A DNA stretch of 38,745 nucleotides from Acetobacter farinalis (GCF_011516935.1 NZ_WOTF01000019.1:1-38745), one strand, 5' to 3'; counted from the stretch's first letter, positions 7,910 to 16,300 are shown. The notes: a model not told the origin generated them from the sequence alone. Made by a program: numbers and translations.

Positions 7910-8917
7910 TCAGGATGCAAGGCGTTTCGCGGCAGCCTGAACTGCGGCAAGGGCTTTACTGTCCATCCAGCTCCGGCGCTGGCGCTCGACAGCCATTTGC
8001 GCAGCGCTGATTTCGGAAGGGTCTCCGTGATGGAAGGGGGGCTGCGGCGCATATTGAATAATGAGCTGGACATGTTCCGCAGCGGCCTGCCCGCGTAGAT
8101 GCGCGGCAAGAAGGAGGCCGAAATCAAACCCGGCTGTAACGCCCGCGCCGGTTATCCTGTTGCGGTCCTGCACAACGCGCTCGTGGCTTTCTATGGCACC
8201 GAGAGCGGGGAGCAGATGAACCACGCCCCAGTGAGATGTCGCCCGATAGCCTTTCAGGAGGCCAGCCGCTGCCAGAATAAGGCTGCCGGTGCACACACTG
8301 GTAACATAGCGCGATGTTGCGGCACGATTTTTCAGAAAATTGAGAACAGTTTGATTGTTCATGCAGGCGATTGTACCCATCAGTCCGCCGGGAACAAAAA
8401 GAACGTCCAGTGTTTGTGGGCAGGTGTCGGGTGTATCCGTAGGGGGGACAGGAATGCCCACGTCGGTTCTGACAGGTGTCATATCCATCCCGACAAGATG
8501 GATCTCAGCGCCAAGGATTTTGAAAATTGTCTGTGGGCCGACCAGATCCTGCAGAACCATATCGGCATAAACCAGCATCGCAATTTTTAACGGTGGCCCT
8601 GAGGGCTGCATGCTCCGCATGTGTTTTTCGTGTTCGGCCTCGGTCTCGGGTGTCTGGGCATGCGCGGGGAGGGTTTTGGCTGCAAGGGCAGCGAGTGTCA
8701 GGGCTGCAAGGTCGCGGCGTCGGAAAACTGATGCTGAGGGGGACTGAGTTTCGTGTGACATGGATGCGCTCTCCTGATGAATGATTTTTGCGAAAACGGC
8801 AGAGCCGGGCTTGTCTGTTCTGTGTGTGTTTTGTGGCATGAGCGTACGTTCCTGAGGGATGAGTTTCACAAAAACGGCTGAACCGGTTTTGTCAGTCCTG
8901 TGTGTGGAGTGTGGCAT
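7910..8917 (-). CDS. Tat-exported DJ-1/PfpI family protein, isonitrile hydratase-like
   Basis: A 335-residue ORF whose core is a DJ-1/PfpI (GATase1-like) domain. The likely nucleophile is C209, followed by T210 in SVCTGSLILAAAGLL; an early Asp (D124, LQDLVGP) and the ATSHW motif are also present. This Cys-Thr pair is the pattern of isonitrile hydratase. An RRRDLAALTLAALAA segment at residues 66-80 followed by PAHAQ looks like a Tat signal, so the enzyme is probably periplasmic. The start at 8917 overlaps the stop of the TonB receptor gene as TGATG, suggesting translational coupling. It adds 52 residues made of two 26-residue repeats that look translated. A start at 8761 with CAGGAG upstream would give an ordinary 283-residue preprotein and cannot be excluded. 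The substrate is unknown; isonitrile hydration is an inference from family resemblance. Confidence 0.82.
   Translation of the reverse strand: MPHSTHRTDKTGSAVFVKLIPQERTLMPQNTHRTDKPGSAVFAKIIHQESASMSHETQSPSASVFRRRDLAALTLAALAAKTLPAHAQTPETEAEHEKHMRSMQPSGPPLKIAMLVYADMVLQDLVGPQTIFKILGAEIHLVGMDMTPVRTDVGIPVPPTDTPDTCPQTLDVLFVPGGLMGTIACMNNQTVLNFLKNRAATSRYVTSVCTGSLILAAAGLLKGYRATSHWGVVHLLPALGAIESHERVVQDRNRITGAGVTAGFDFGLLLAAHLRGQAAAEHVQLIIQYAPQPPFHHGDPSEISAAQMAVERQRRSWMDSKALAAVQAAAKRLAS
8762..8917 (-). repeat. Two 78-bp tandem repeats at the 5' end of the DJ-1/PfpI gene
   Basis: On the minus strand, copy 1 (8917-8840) and copy 2 (8839-8762) align without gaps over 78 bases with 56 identities by hand count. 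Each copy begins with ATG and carries CAGGA near its end, so each supplies a ribosome site for the next ATG. In frame, 17 of 26 residues are identical, including THRTDK and GSAVF. Most differences in the core fall at silent third codon positions (AGG/AGA, ACT/ACA, AAA/AAG, GGT/GGC, TCA/TCT, TTT/TTC). Confidence 0.9.
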
Positions 8918-11097
8918 CAGAAATCGATCTGTACTGATCCAAGGGCTGAGCGAGGGGCTTCAGCGCGCATGGAGAACGTGCCGTTGGTGTCATAAATGCG
9001 GGCATTGGTGAGATTGTTCAGGGTGAGTTGGGCGCGCAGCGGCCGTCCTTTTAGCGTCAGCCGGTACCAGAGCGCTGTATCCACCCGAAAATATCCGGGG
9101 AGATAAAAACTGTTGGGGAGTGTTGCCTCGCGGCGTGTTGCTGCCCTCAGGCCAAACCCCACGCCAAGGCCGCGCAGTGTCGAGTGAGTGTCAAATTCAT
9201 AGGTTGTCCAGATATTTCCGGTATGTTTGGCAACACCAGCCAGAATGCTCCCGACAGGATAGGTGTTATCCCGCGTTACAGTGGCAAATGTATAGGCGTA
9301 ACTCAGCACAGCTTTCCAGCCGGGCAGGATTTCGCCGCTGACATCCGCTTCAACGCCCCGGCTCCGTTGCTGGCCGACCGCAATGGAATAAAGCGGATGC
9401 GCGGGGTCTGTTGTTGCGACATTGGAGCGATGGATATCGTAAACAGCAACAGTTGCCTGAAGGCGATTATGGAAGAGCTGCTGTTTGATACCGGCTTCGA
9501 TCTGCCGCGAGAGGCTGGGAGCGAGAGGGGTGCCTCGATATGATGAGGTGGATGTTGGCAGAAAGCTGGTTGACCAGTTGAAATAGACGGATGTTGCTTT
9601 AAGCGGCGCATAGAGAATGCCAAGTCTTGGTGAAAATCTGTTTTTTGAAAAAGAAGACTCAGATCCTCCGCGTTTGTTTGCGGAGGATGTTGCCGTAACA
9701 TCGTATCGCCCGCCACCCAGAAGATAGAGCCGGTTGAAGAGGGTCATATAGTCCTGAAAGTAAACCGATGCCGCATTGGCCTGAGTTGCAATATTGGAGC
9801 GCAGGTGCGCTGTTCCCGGCACGGCGGTGTAGGAGGGGGCTGCAAGGATCAGGGGAGGCAGAGATGCGGTCCATGTTTTGGCGCTGTAATCGGTCTGGTA
9901 CAACTCGCTCCCGGCGAGCCAGTCATGCCGGATCGGACCTGTTCCAAAATGCCCTGAAAATTCATTCTGAAGATCAAAATCTTTCCCCATTTGTGGTCCA
10001 CTGGAGACAGCGCGGGCGAGTGTTCTGCCATTGCTGGAGAGGCTCAGCGTGCTGAGGCGATCAGAGCCGAAATTATAGTTGGTGATGGAACTGGCAAAGC
10101 CGGACCGAAATCGAAAAGATGAAGAAAATTCATGAACCCAGTTATACCCCAGGCGCCATGACTTCTGGTGTGATGCGCCCAGTGTCTGGTTATCAAAATT
10201 ATAAGAGAGCGGCATGGCCAGCGCCTTGCGGACCAGCGGTGTTTGAGAGGCACCCCATGTATAGTTTGAAAGCTGGTAGGAGGAAAAAACGTCAATACTG
10301 TCTCGCTGCGTGGGGTGCCAATGAAAGGTGGGGGCAATGTATGTGCTTTCATTGGAGCCAAAGTTACGAAATGTATCGTCACGCTGATATGCGAAATTGA
10401 TGCGCCCGAGAAAAGTGCCATGACCGGAGAGGTCCCTGTTTCCGTCAACAGTGCCCCGGAACAGACCGAAACTTCCTCCTGAAAGACCGGTATGCAGGAA
10501 AGTATCAGCCACTGCCCGCTTTGTTGTGACGTTCACCGTTCCGCCCGAAGAGGTTGAACCGCCGTAGAGAACGGAGGCAGGCCCTTTCAGAACCTCGATT
10601 GTGTTCACGCCCTGAATATCCTGTGTGCCTGTCTGCTCCCGAAAGCCGTCACGCAATGTGGTGGAGGAGTCAGCAAACCCGCGGATACGAAATGTCAGGG
10701 AGTTGGGGAACGTCAGGTTACGTTTAACCCCGCTGACTGTCTCGATGGCCTGATTGATGCTCAGAACACCACGGTCCTGTATGAGAGCCTGCGTGACAAC
10801 CTGTATTGATACGGGTGTTTTTTGGATGGGGGCCGGAATTTTGAGGGCCGTAACACTGCTGGAGGCGCGGTAAGCTGCTGCCGTCTGGCGCTTTCCGTTG
10901 ACTGTAAGAAACGAGCTCTGTGCGGCTCCATGGGAGCCTTGGTCTTTCTGTTTCGACGCAGCGGTGCCCTGTGGTGCTGCCGGTTGGCCCTGCACTGTCT
11001 GCCCCCATGCGGGGCTTGCGGCAAAAGCACAGGAAACAAGAAGGGCACGCAGTGAGACGTGTGCGCACTGAAGCGGTGTGTTGGGATACTCTGACAT
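8917..11097 (-). CDS. TonB-dependent siderophore/metallophore receptor
   Basis: A 726-residue outer-membrane beta-barrel receptor of the FhuA/FpvA type. A signal peptide ends near SPAWGQ. The plug domain starts with KTPVSIQVVTQALIQDRG and contains SINQAIETVSGV, RIRGF and VEVLKGPASVLYGG-like motifs (here IEVLKGPASVLYGG). The barrel ends in a terminal Phe (VQIDF), as expected for outer-membrane insertion. Such receptors import ferric siderophores or other metal chelates using TonB energy. AAGGG precedes the ATG at 11097. The gene follows a DUF2946-like gene by 82 bases and its stop overlaps the start of the DJ-1/PfpI gene, so the three probably form one operon. The context with SCO1 raises the possibility of a copper chelate as ligand. 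Confidence 0.93.
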   Translation of the reverse strand: MSEYPNTPLQCAHVSLRALLVSCAFAASPAWGQTVQGQPAAPQGTAASKQKDQGSHGAAQSSFLTVNGKRQTAAAYRASSSVTALKIPAPIQKTPVSIQVVTQALIQDRGVLSINQAIETVSGVKRNLTFPNSLTFRIRGFADSSTTLRDGFREQTGTQDIQGVNTIEVLKGPASVLYGGSTSSGGTVNVTTKRAVADTFLHTGLSGGSFGLFRGTVDGNRDLSGHGTFLGRINFAYQRDDTFRNFGSNESTYIAPTFHWHPTQRDSIDVFSSYQLSNYTWGASQTPLVRKALAMPLSYNFDNQTLGASHQKSWRLGYNWVHEFSSSFRFRSGFASSITNYNFGSDRLSTLSLSSNGRTLARAVSSGPQMGKDFDLQNEFSGHFGTGPIRHDWLAGSELYQTDYSAKTWTASLPPLILAAPSYTAVPGTAHLRSNIATQANAASVYFQDYMTLFNRLYLLGGGRYDVTATSSANKRGGSESSFSKNRFSPRLGILYAPLKATSVYFNWSTSFLPTSTSSYRGTPLAPSLSRQIEAGIKQQLFHNRLQATVAVYDIHRSNVATTDPAHPLYSIAVGQQRSRGVEADVSGEILPGWKAVLSYAYTFATVTRDNTYPVGSILAGVAKHTGNIWTTYEFDTHSTLRGLGVGFGLRAATRREATLPNSFYLPGYFRVDTALWYRLTLKGRPLRAQLTLNNLTNARIYDTNGTFSMRAEAPRSALGSVQIDF

Positions 11098-11179
11098 AAG
11101 AAGACCCTTGAGAAAAACTGAAGAAAAGCAGCACCGGTGGTTCCAGAGCGGAATTCGGCGGCGGCTCGGCCTGAAGGAC

Positions 11180-11659
11180 TCAAGGGGAGTGTGGAGGGCC
11201 TCTTGCGGGCGGACGCAGGAGCTGAGGTGCCGCAGGTGGGGCGCGGGGCTGGGATGGGCGATAGGATAGGAAGGTAATCGTAACCCTGCTGATGAACGGC
11301 CCGAGGTGGGTCAGTTGGACCATGCCCTGAAGGTGCAGGAGGGGGCACAGGAAGCAGCATGACTCAGGGTGAGGGTGCTGCGAGTTTTGTGAAGGGGGTG
11401 GGGGCGTCTGGCCTGCGTGTGGCGGCATCTCTTCCATTGCGCAATGCGGCATGGGTTGGAGGTGCAGGCCCGTCACACGTTCAAACGTTGTTCCCGCCAT
11501 CTCTCCCGGCAGGGCGCGGCTTTGTAACCCAAGCTGCGCAAGAAACGTGATGACTACGATCATCATCACGCTCTGGAGAGCCAGTCTGCCTGTTTCCAGC
11601 GTATGAAAAGCTCTGGTAGCCACTGCGTAGGGGCGGAATAGCGGGAAGAAAAGGCTCAT
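11180..11659 (-). CDS. DUF2946-like membrane protein
   Basis: A 159-residue protein with one hydrophobic segment at about residues 28-45 and a central stretch rich in His, Met and Cys (LHLQPMPHCAMEEMPPH). A CCFLCP motif follows at residues 101-106, and the C-terminus is rich in Pro and Arg, ending in ARGPPHSP. This layout matches DUF2946 proteins, which are often found beside copper or TonB receptor genes. Its likely role is metal binding or handling at the inner membrane or in the periplasm; no function has been established for the family. It is the first gene of the DUF2946-TonB receptor-DJ-1 operon and divergent from SCO1. The ribosome site is weak and a start at 11566 (MMIVV) is possible. 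Confidence 0.68.
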   Translation of the reverse strand: MSLFFPLFRPYAVATRAFHTLETGRLALQSVMMIVVITFLAQLGLQSRALPGEMAGTTFERVTGLHLQPMPHCAMEEMPPHAGQTPPPPSQNSQHPHPESCCFLCPLLHLQGMVQLTHLGPFISRVTITFLSYRPSQPRAPPAAPQLLRPPARGPPHSP

Positions 11660-11752
11660 TGCTCAGGCACTTTGCCCGAATACGCCGCCGGACATGCAGG
11701 GCGTCACGCAGAAGGCTCTACAGATGGCTCGGTTTCGCGGTATGATGAAGGC

Positions 11753-12391
11753 ATGAAGCATTCCCCCCGCAAAAAAGCCCGGTCCCCTCAGGCCAAACCC
11801 TCTGCCCGGCATGATATGAAAGCCATCATGCTCATTGGGCTGGTAACGGCGGCTCTCCTGCTCGGGGCTGGCGGGTTTCGCATGTTGCTGACAGCGCAGC
11901 ACCATGCAGAGGTGGGTGGCCCGTATGCGTTGTCCGACTGCGAGGGGCATCGTGTCACGCAGGCTGATTTTCAGGGGCGCTACACGGTTTTCTACTTCGG
12001 CTACACGCACTGTATAGATGTGTGCCCGCTGGCGCTGGCAACCCTTTCCGCGGCTTTGGACAGGCTGGGGCCGCCTGCGAACGGGGTTGTGCCGATTTTT
12101 GTCTCGGTCGACCCGGATCGGGATACGTCTGCCGTGATTGAGCAGTACGTTACCCGGTTTTCTCCGCGTATTGTTGGTCTGACCGGAACGCAGGCCCAGC
12201 TCAAGGAGGTTCTTGATGCCTTTCATGTCACGGTGCGCAAAGATGCCGTGACACCCTCCGGGTACCTGATTGACCATACGTCGGTGCTGTATGTCATGGA
12301 TGGTCAGAACCATCTTGCGGGCATGATCCCGGTTGATGACAGTGCTGAGCAGATGGCAGTCGAACTGACGCGTATCCTGCATCGGACCTGA
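11753..12391 (+). CDS. SCO1/SenC family copper chaperone
   Basis: A 212-residue membrane-anchored thioredoxin-fold protein. One transmembrane helix lies at about residues 24-41. The copper ligands are C87 and C91 (CIDVCP) and H175 (DHTSVLY), all present; SVDPDRDT is the usual internal motif. SCO proteins deliver copper to, or reduce, the copper site of haem-copper oxidases. Acetic acid bacteria use a bo3-type ubiquinol oxidase with CuB, so a role in oxidase assembly or general copper homeostasis is plausible. The ATG at 11753 is chosen, although its ribosome site is poor; a TTG at 11672 and an ATG at 11816 are alternatives. It is divergent from the DUF2946-TonB receptor operon. Confidence 0.9.
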   Translation: MKHSPRKKARSPQAKPSARHDMKAIMLIGLVTAALLLGAGGFRMLLTAQHHAEVGGPYALSDCEGHRVTQADFQGRYTVFYFGYTHCIDVCPLALATLSAALDRLGPPANGVVPIFVSVDPDRDTSAVIEQYVTRFSPRIVGLTGTQAQLKEVLDAFHVTVRKDAVTPSGYLIDHTSVLYVMDGQNHLAGMIPVDDSAEQMAVELTRILHRT

Positions 12392-12556
12392 CGGCATCAG
12401 GTCTGTCTGCATGGTCGCGGGACGCGGCATAGGAGCACGCGCCGCGGCACCGGAAGCCCGGTGGCCGGCACAAAGCATGATGTGCATAAGCTGTGGCCTG
12501 GGTAAAACGCACAAAAGCCCATACGTTTTTACGTACAGGCGGCTTTACGTGTCAGA

Positions 12557-12949
12557 TCACAGAGGTGGCCCCTGAGGGCATAAGGACGATCGCTCGCCCA
12601 AGGGCGGCGCACGTGTGGGAGGATAAAACCACACCCCGTGCGCGGATGCCTGAAATAGCACACCCGATAAAGCGACTGCTCCGGCCAGAACCGGAAGTTC
12701 CAGAGCATCGGACAGAACGAAGCACTCATCCTGACTCTCACCGGAATGGTGGTGCGGTGTCCTGTCGGGCGATGGAGCGGGGGTGTCACAGAGAATGGAA
12801 AGTCTGTTCAGGTGCTGAACAGGATCATTAAAAACAGCGGATGGGAGGGCAACGCTGCCTAAAGAAAGCCGTACCAGAAGCGCCAGCAGAACCAGTGGCC
12901 AGAAGACCACCTGAAATCCAGTGCGTTGAAACGACATTCTCATGCGCAT
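12557..12949 (-). CDS. Second, degenerate DUF2946-like protein
   Basis: A 130-residue predicted membrane protein with a hydrophobic N-terminal segment (residues 13-30), a His cluster (HHH at 66-68), cysteines at about 54 and 76, and a second hydrophobic stretch. Its C-terminus has the TRAPP...QGPP pattern seen in DUF2946-type proteins. It lacks the CxxC-type motif of the copy at 11180-11659. It points toward SCO1 on the opposite strand and lies between SCO1 and the TetR gene. Three in-frame ATG codons (12949, 12943, 12937) open it without a strong ribosome site. The family assignment rests on layout only and is tentative. Confidence 0.5.
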   Translation of the reverse strand: MRMRMSFQRTGFQVVFWPLVLLALLVRLSLGSVALPSAVFNDPVQHLNRLSILCDTPAPSPDRTPHHHSGESQDECFVLSDALELPVLAGAVALSGVLFQASAHGVWFYPPTRAPPLGERSSLCPQGPPL

Positions 12950-13047
12950 TTGTTAGCGCAGGCCGGGAGAGATGGCCAGATGCCAGATATCAGATGCCAG
13001 CGTTCTGTTGGGTCAAGGTGGTCTGTCAGGCCGGGTAGTCTGTCAGG

Positions 13048-13797
13048 TCAGATTTCAGGGCTGTGCGGCCTTGAGGCTTTTCTTGCTTCCGCAGGCTGTG
13101 CCGCGCACAGGAAGGCCATGGCACCCCTGACATTCCCGGCGGCCATGGCTCCTGAAAGCCGGGCTGTTTCATCAACATTCAGGAGCGGGTCGCGGGCCAT
13201 GTAGAGAAAGGATTCCAGCCCGATTGTCAGCAGGGTGGCGGCAATGAAATCCAGCCGGTCTGGCGTGAGGCTGTTCCGGGGCAGGGAGGCCAGAATATCC
13301 TGCTTCAGGTTTTCCAGCATGTCCCGCGTTTCGTTCATGGTGAACAGACGGGCACGGATATGGTGCTGGTTGATCTCAAAAAAGCGGGCAGCACCCTTGA
13401 GGGTGCTGAGTGCACGCAGAACAGCCTGAAAGCTTTTTGTCAGCATGCTTTCCAGAGTATCTGGCGGGCAGTGGGACTGCCGGACCATGTTTTTATTGCG
13501 TTCGATGACCTTTACCAGAAGGATATCGAATATCTTTTCTTTGGTTTTATAATAATTATAGATGCTTCCGGGTGAAACCCTGCTCAGGGAGACAATGTCC
13601 CGCACGGTTGCGGCATCCATCCCGATGGTTGAAAACACCTCCCATGCCGCAGTTTCAAAAGCCTCTTCCTTGCTGGCTCTTGTCATTTCTCTCTTTTGGG
13701 AAGTCCGGTAAGCCTTTCTTTTGACAGAGGCTTCAGAGGGCGTATCCTGAGAAGAGGGCTGTTTTGGTGTGTTCAACTCTTTTTTGGCTCCATTCAT
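13048..13797 (-). CDS. TetR/AcrR-family transcriptional regulator
   Basis: A 249-residue repressor-type regulator. A basic, polar extension of about 35 residues precedes a TetR helix-turn-helix at about residues 42-90 (ATVRDIVSLSRVSPGSIYNYYKTKEKIFD). The all-helical C-terminal domain should bind an effector that cannot be named. GAAGAAG lies upstream of the ATG at 13797. The gene is divergent from pta-ackA with 183 bases between the start codons, so control of acetate metabolism is plausible. Confidence 0.9.
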   Translation of the reverse strand: MNGAKKELNTPKQPSSQDTPSEASVKRKAYRTSQKREMTRASKEEAFETAAWEVFSTIGMDAATVRDIVSLSRVSPGSIYNYYKTKEKIFDILLVKVIERNKNMVRQSHCPPDTLESMLTKSFQAVLRALSTLKGAARFFEINQHHIRARLFTMNETRDMLENLKQDILASLPRNSLTPDRLDFIAATLLTIGLESFLYMARDPLLNVDETARLSGAMAAGNVRGAMAFLCAAQPAEARKASRPHSPEI

Positions 13798-13890
13798 GTC
13801 TTCTTCAGGCTGGGGCTAAGGCTGTGTGCGGCCATGTTGGAGAACAAGCTTTGGGTTCCAAGGCGATACGGAAAGCAAGTCTCCTCTGTA

Positions 13891-13945
13891 CCCGCCCCAG
13901 TCAGGCGGGGGCAGCGCATTTTTTCTTCCAGCCCGGCTTTCGGGC
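13891..13945 (+). promoter_or_regulatory. Two leader hairpins before pta, the first followed by T6
   Basis: CCCGCC (13891-13896) pairs with GGCGGG (13904-13909), and six T follow at 13919-13924. A second hairpin, GCCCG (13931-13935) with CGGGC (13941-13945), comes next. The hairpins lie between the TetR and pta start codons on the pta side and could act as an attenuator, or may simply end upstream transcripts. Confidence 0.35.
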
Positions 13946-13980
13946 CAAGTGTTCAGATGTTCCAACAGGAAAACCAGACT

Positions 13981-14997
13981 ATGGCGACTTCTCCCGCCGG
14001 GCAGGGTTCTGCACCGCAGCGCTACATGCATGATATTGCCGATATGCCGGGGGCTGCGGCATCAAAAAGCCATCGGGCGTTTGAAAATCTGATTGAGCGG
14101 GCCAGACAGCTTCCCGGCCGGGTGAGGGTGGGCGTGGTCTGGCCGTGTGAGCAGCCAGCGCTGGAGGGCGTGATGGAGGCGGCACAACAGGGGTTGGTTG
14201 AACCTGTTCTGATCGGCCCGCGCGCACGCATAACCGAAGTCGCGCAGGGTTGCGGGATTGACCTGGGTGAGACGGCTTTCGTGGAATGCGCAACACCCGG
14301 GGAGGCCGCGGCGGAAGGTGTGGCTCTGGTCAAGGCCGGGCAGGCGTATGCGCTGATGAAAGGCAGCCTGCATACAGATGTGTTGATGCGGACTGTTGTC
14401 TCACCAGAGAGCGGGTTGCACACCACCAGACGGGTGAGCCATGTTTTTCTGCTGGCTGTGCCGTCTTATGAGGATCTGATTTTTGTGACGGATGCCGCCA
14501 TCAATATCGCGCCTGATCTCATGGTGAAGCGGGATATTGTGCAGAACGCCATTGATCTGCACCGGGGCCTCGGGCTGGGGGAACCGCGTGTGGCGCTGCT
14601 CTCTGCCGTGGAGACCGTAACCCCCAAAATACCGGGAACGGTGGATGCCGCGGCCCTGTGTAAAATGGCGGAGCGCGGGCAGATTGAGGGGGGTATTCTG
14701 GATGGCCCTCTGGCTATGGACAATGCCGTGAGTGCGGAGGCCGCCCGGATCAAGGGCATTGTCTCCCCCGTGGCGGGGCGTGCGCAAATTCTGGTGGTGC
14801 CGGACCTGGAGGCTGGCAACATGCTGGCCAAGAACATGATTTTTCTGGCCGGGGCGGACTCTGCCGGGGTGGTTCTGGGGGCGCGTGTGCCGGTGCTGCT
14901 CAGTAGCCGGGCGGAGAGTGCGCAGGCGCGTCTGGTCTCGATTGCCGTGGGGGCACTCTATGCGCACCATTTACAGGGGCAGGGCATATCCGCGTGA
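13981..14997 (+). CDS. pta: Phosphate acetyltransferase (short Ptb/Pta type)
   Basis: This 338-residue cytoplasmic enzyme converts acetyl-CoA and phosphate to acetyl phosphate and CoA, or the reverse. It is the short single-domain form related to phosphate butyryltransferases, without the DRTGG and P-loop domains of long Pta. Diagnostic stretches are DAAINIAPD, PKIPGTVDAA, GILDGPLAMDNAVS and DLEAGNMLAKNMIFLAGAD. The ATG at 13981 has AGGA about 10 bases upstream; an in-frame ATG at 13957 is possible. The acetate kinase gene follows after 103 bases, which makes acetyl-CoA the likely substrate. In acetic acid bacteria this pair can drain acetyl-CoA to acetate with ATP gain or activate acetate. 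Confidence 0.93.
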   Translation: MATSPAGQGSAPQRYMHDIADMPGAAASKSHRAFENLIERARQLPGRVRVGVVWPCEQPALEGVMEAAQQGLVEPVLIGPRARITEVAQGCGIDLGETAFVECATPGEAAAEGVALVKAGQAYALMKGSLHTDVLMRTVVSPESGLHTTRRVSHVFLLAVPSYEDLIFVTDAAINIAPDLMVKRDIVQNAIDLHRGLGLGEPRVALLSAVETVTPKIPGTVDAAALCKMAERGQIEGGILDGPLAMDNAVSAEAARIKGIVSPVAGRAQILVVPDLEAGNMLAKNMIFLAGADSAGVVLGARVPVLLSSRAESAQARLVSIAVGALYAHHLQGQGISA

Positions 14998-15100
14998 CGA
15001 AAGGGAGCCACTCCGCGCTGATCATCAGGGGCCGCGCTCTGCGCCAGCCGCACCCTGTGTGAAGAGATACAGCAGAAGAGCCACAGAAAGGGCCTGATGG

Positions 15101-16291
15101 ATGCAGGATGTCATTATCGTTTTTAACAGTGGGTCTTCCAGTCTGAAATTCACCGTTTACGATGCGGCAGACAGCCAGAGTGCAGCGGTGTTGATCAAAG
15201 GGGAAATCGAGCAGAACCAGAACGGCGCGCGGTTCCATGCCAGAGATCAGGATGGCGCTGTTCTGGCGGAGGAGGGGTGGTCTGATACCGGGTTTGATAT
15301 TTTTGACCACCTGTTCCGCTGGCTGGAACAGTTTTCACAAAAGGGGCGGCTGGTTGCCGTAGGGCACCGGATTGTGCATGGCGGTGCGGAGTTTCTGGAG
15401 CCGGTTCGCATAACCCCGGAGGTGCTCGACAGGCTGGAGCGCCTGACCCCGTTTGACCCGTTGCATCAGCAAGCCACGCTGGCTCCGGTGAAAGCCATTG
15501 CGCAGAAGCTGCCTGATCTGGTGCAGATTGCGTGTTTTGACACAACGTTTCACAAGACCATCCCCAAGGTGGCGCGGCTTCTGCCTCTGCCGCGCCGGTA
15601 TGAGGCGCAGGGCGTGGTGCGTTATGGGTTTCACGGCATTTCCTACAGCTATATCGCACAGAGGCTGGCCCTGATTGACCCGGCTCTTGCCGCAGGGCGG
15701 ACCATTATTGCACATCTGGGGAGCGGGGCCAGTCTGTGCGCCCTGAAAAACGGGAAAAGCCTTGAAACAACAATGGGATTTTCAGCGCTGGATGGGTTGA
15801 TGATGGGAACGCGCTGTGGCGCGATTGATCCGGGCGTTTTACTGTATATGGTGCAGGAGGAGCAGGCGGACTGGTCCGCGCTGGTGCAGACACTTTATCA
15901 TGAGTCCGGTCTGCGTGGTGTGTCTGGCGTGTCTGCTGATATGCGGGTCTTGCGGGAGATGCGGGCCAAAGACCCGCAAGCCCCCGGCAGCGTGCGGATT
16001 ACTGAAGCGCTGGACCTGTTTGTGTATCGTCTTCTTCAGGAAATCGGGGCGCTGACGGCTGTTATGGGCGGTCTGGATGGGCTGGTGTTTACCGCCGGGA
16101 TTGGTGAGCATGATGCAGCTCTGCGTCATGATCTCTGTCAGGCCCTGGGCTGGGCAGGAGTTACACTGGATGACGCCGCCAACCAGCGCCATGCCCCCGT
16201 TATCAGCACATCCGACAGCCGCGTGCGAGTACGGGTTGAACCAACGGATGAAGAGCGCGAAATTTATATGAGTGTTCTGAAGTTTCTCTGA
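15101..16291 (+). CDS. ackA: Acetate kinase
   Basis: A 396-residue ASKHA-fold kinase that makes ATP and acetate from acetyl phosphate and ADP, reversibly. All family signatures are present: FNSGSSSLKF near the N-terminus, HRIVHGG, the substrate-site DTTFH, YGFHGISY, LGSGASL, TRCGAIDPG and FTAGIGEHD. Length is normal. The start at 15101 has AAGGG upstream. It lies behind pta in the same direction and is the probable end of that operon, with a two-sided terminator after it. Confidence 0.97.
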   Translation: MQDVIIVFNSGSSSLKFTVYDAADSQSAAVLIKGEIEQNQNGARFHARDQDGAVLAEEGWSDTGFDIFDHLFRWLEQFSQKGRLVAVGHRIVHGGAEFLEPVRITPEVLDRLERLTPFDPLHQQATLAPVKAIAQKLPDLVQIACFDTTFHKTIPKVARLLPLPRRYEAQGVVRYGFHGISYSYIAQRLALIDPALAAGRTIIAHLGSGASLCALKNGKSLETTMGFSALDGLMMGTRCGAIDPGVLLYMVQEEQADWSALVQTLYHESGLRGVSGVSADMRVLREMRAKDPQAPGSVRITEALDLFVYRLLQEIGALTAVMGGLDGLVFTAGIGEHDAALRHDLCQALGWAGVTLDDAANQRHAPVISTSDSRVRVRVEPTDEEREIYMSVLKFL

Positions 16292-16300
16292 AATCAGGGG

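Noticed and set aside
11663..12514. A 283-codon open frame on the minus strand
   Set aside because: It lies antisense to SCO1, whose CxxxC and His ligands are intact.
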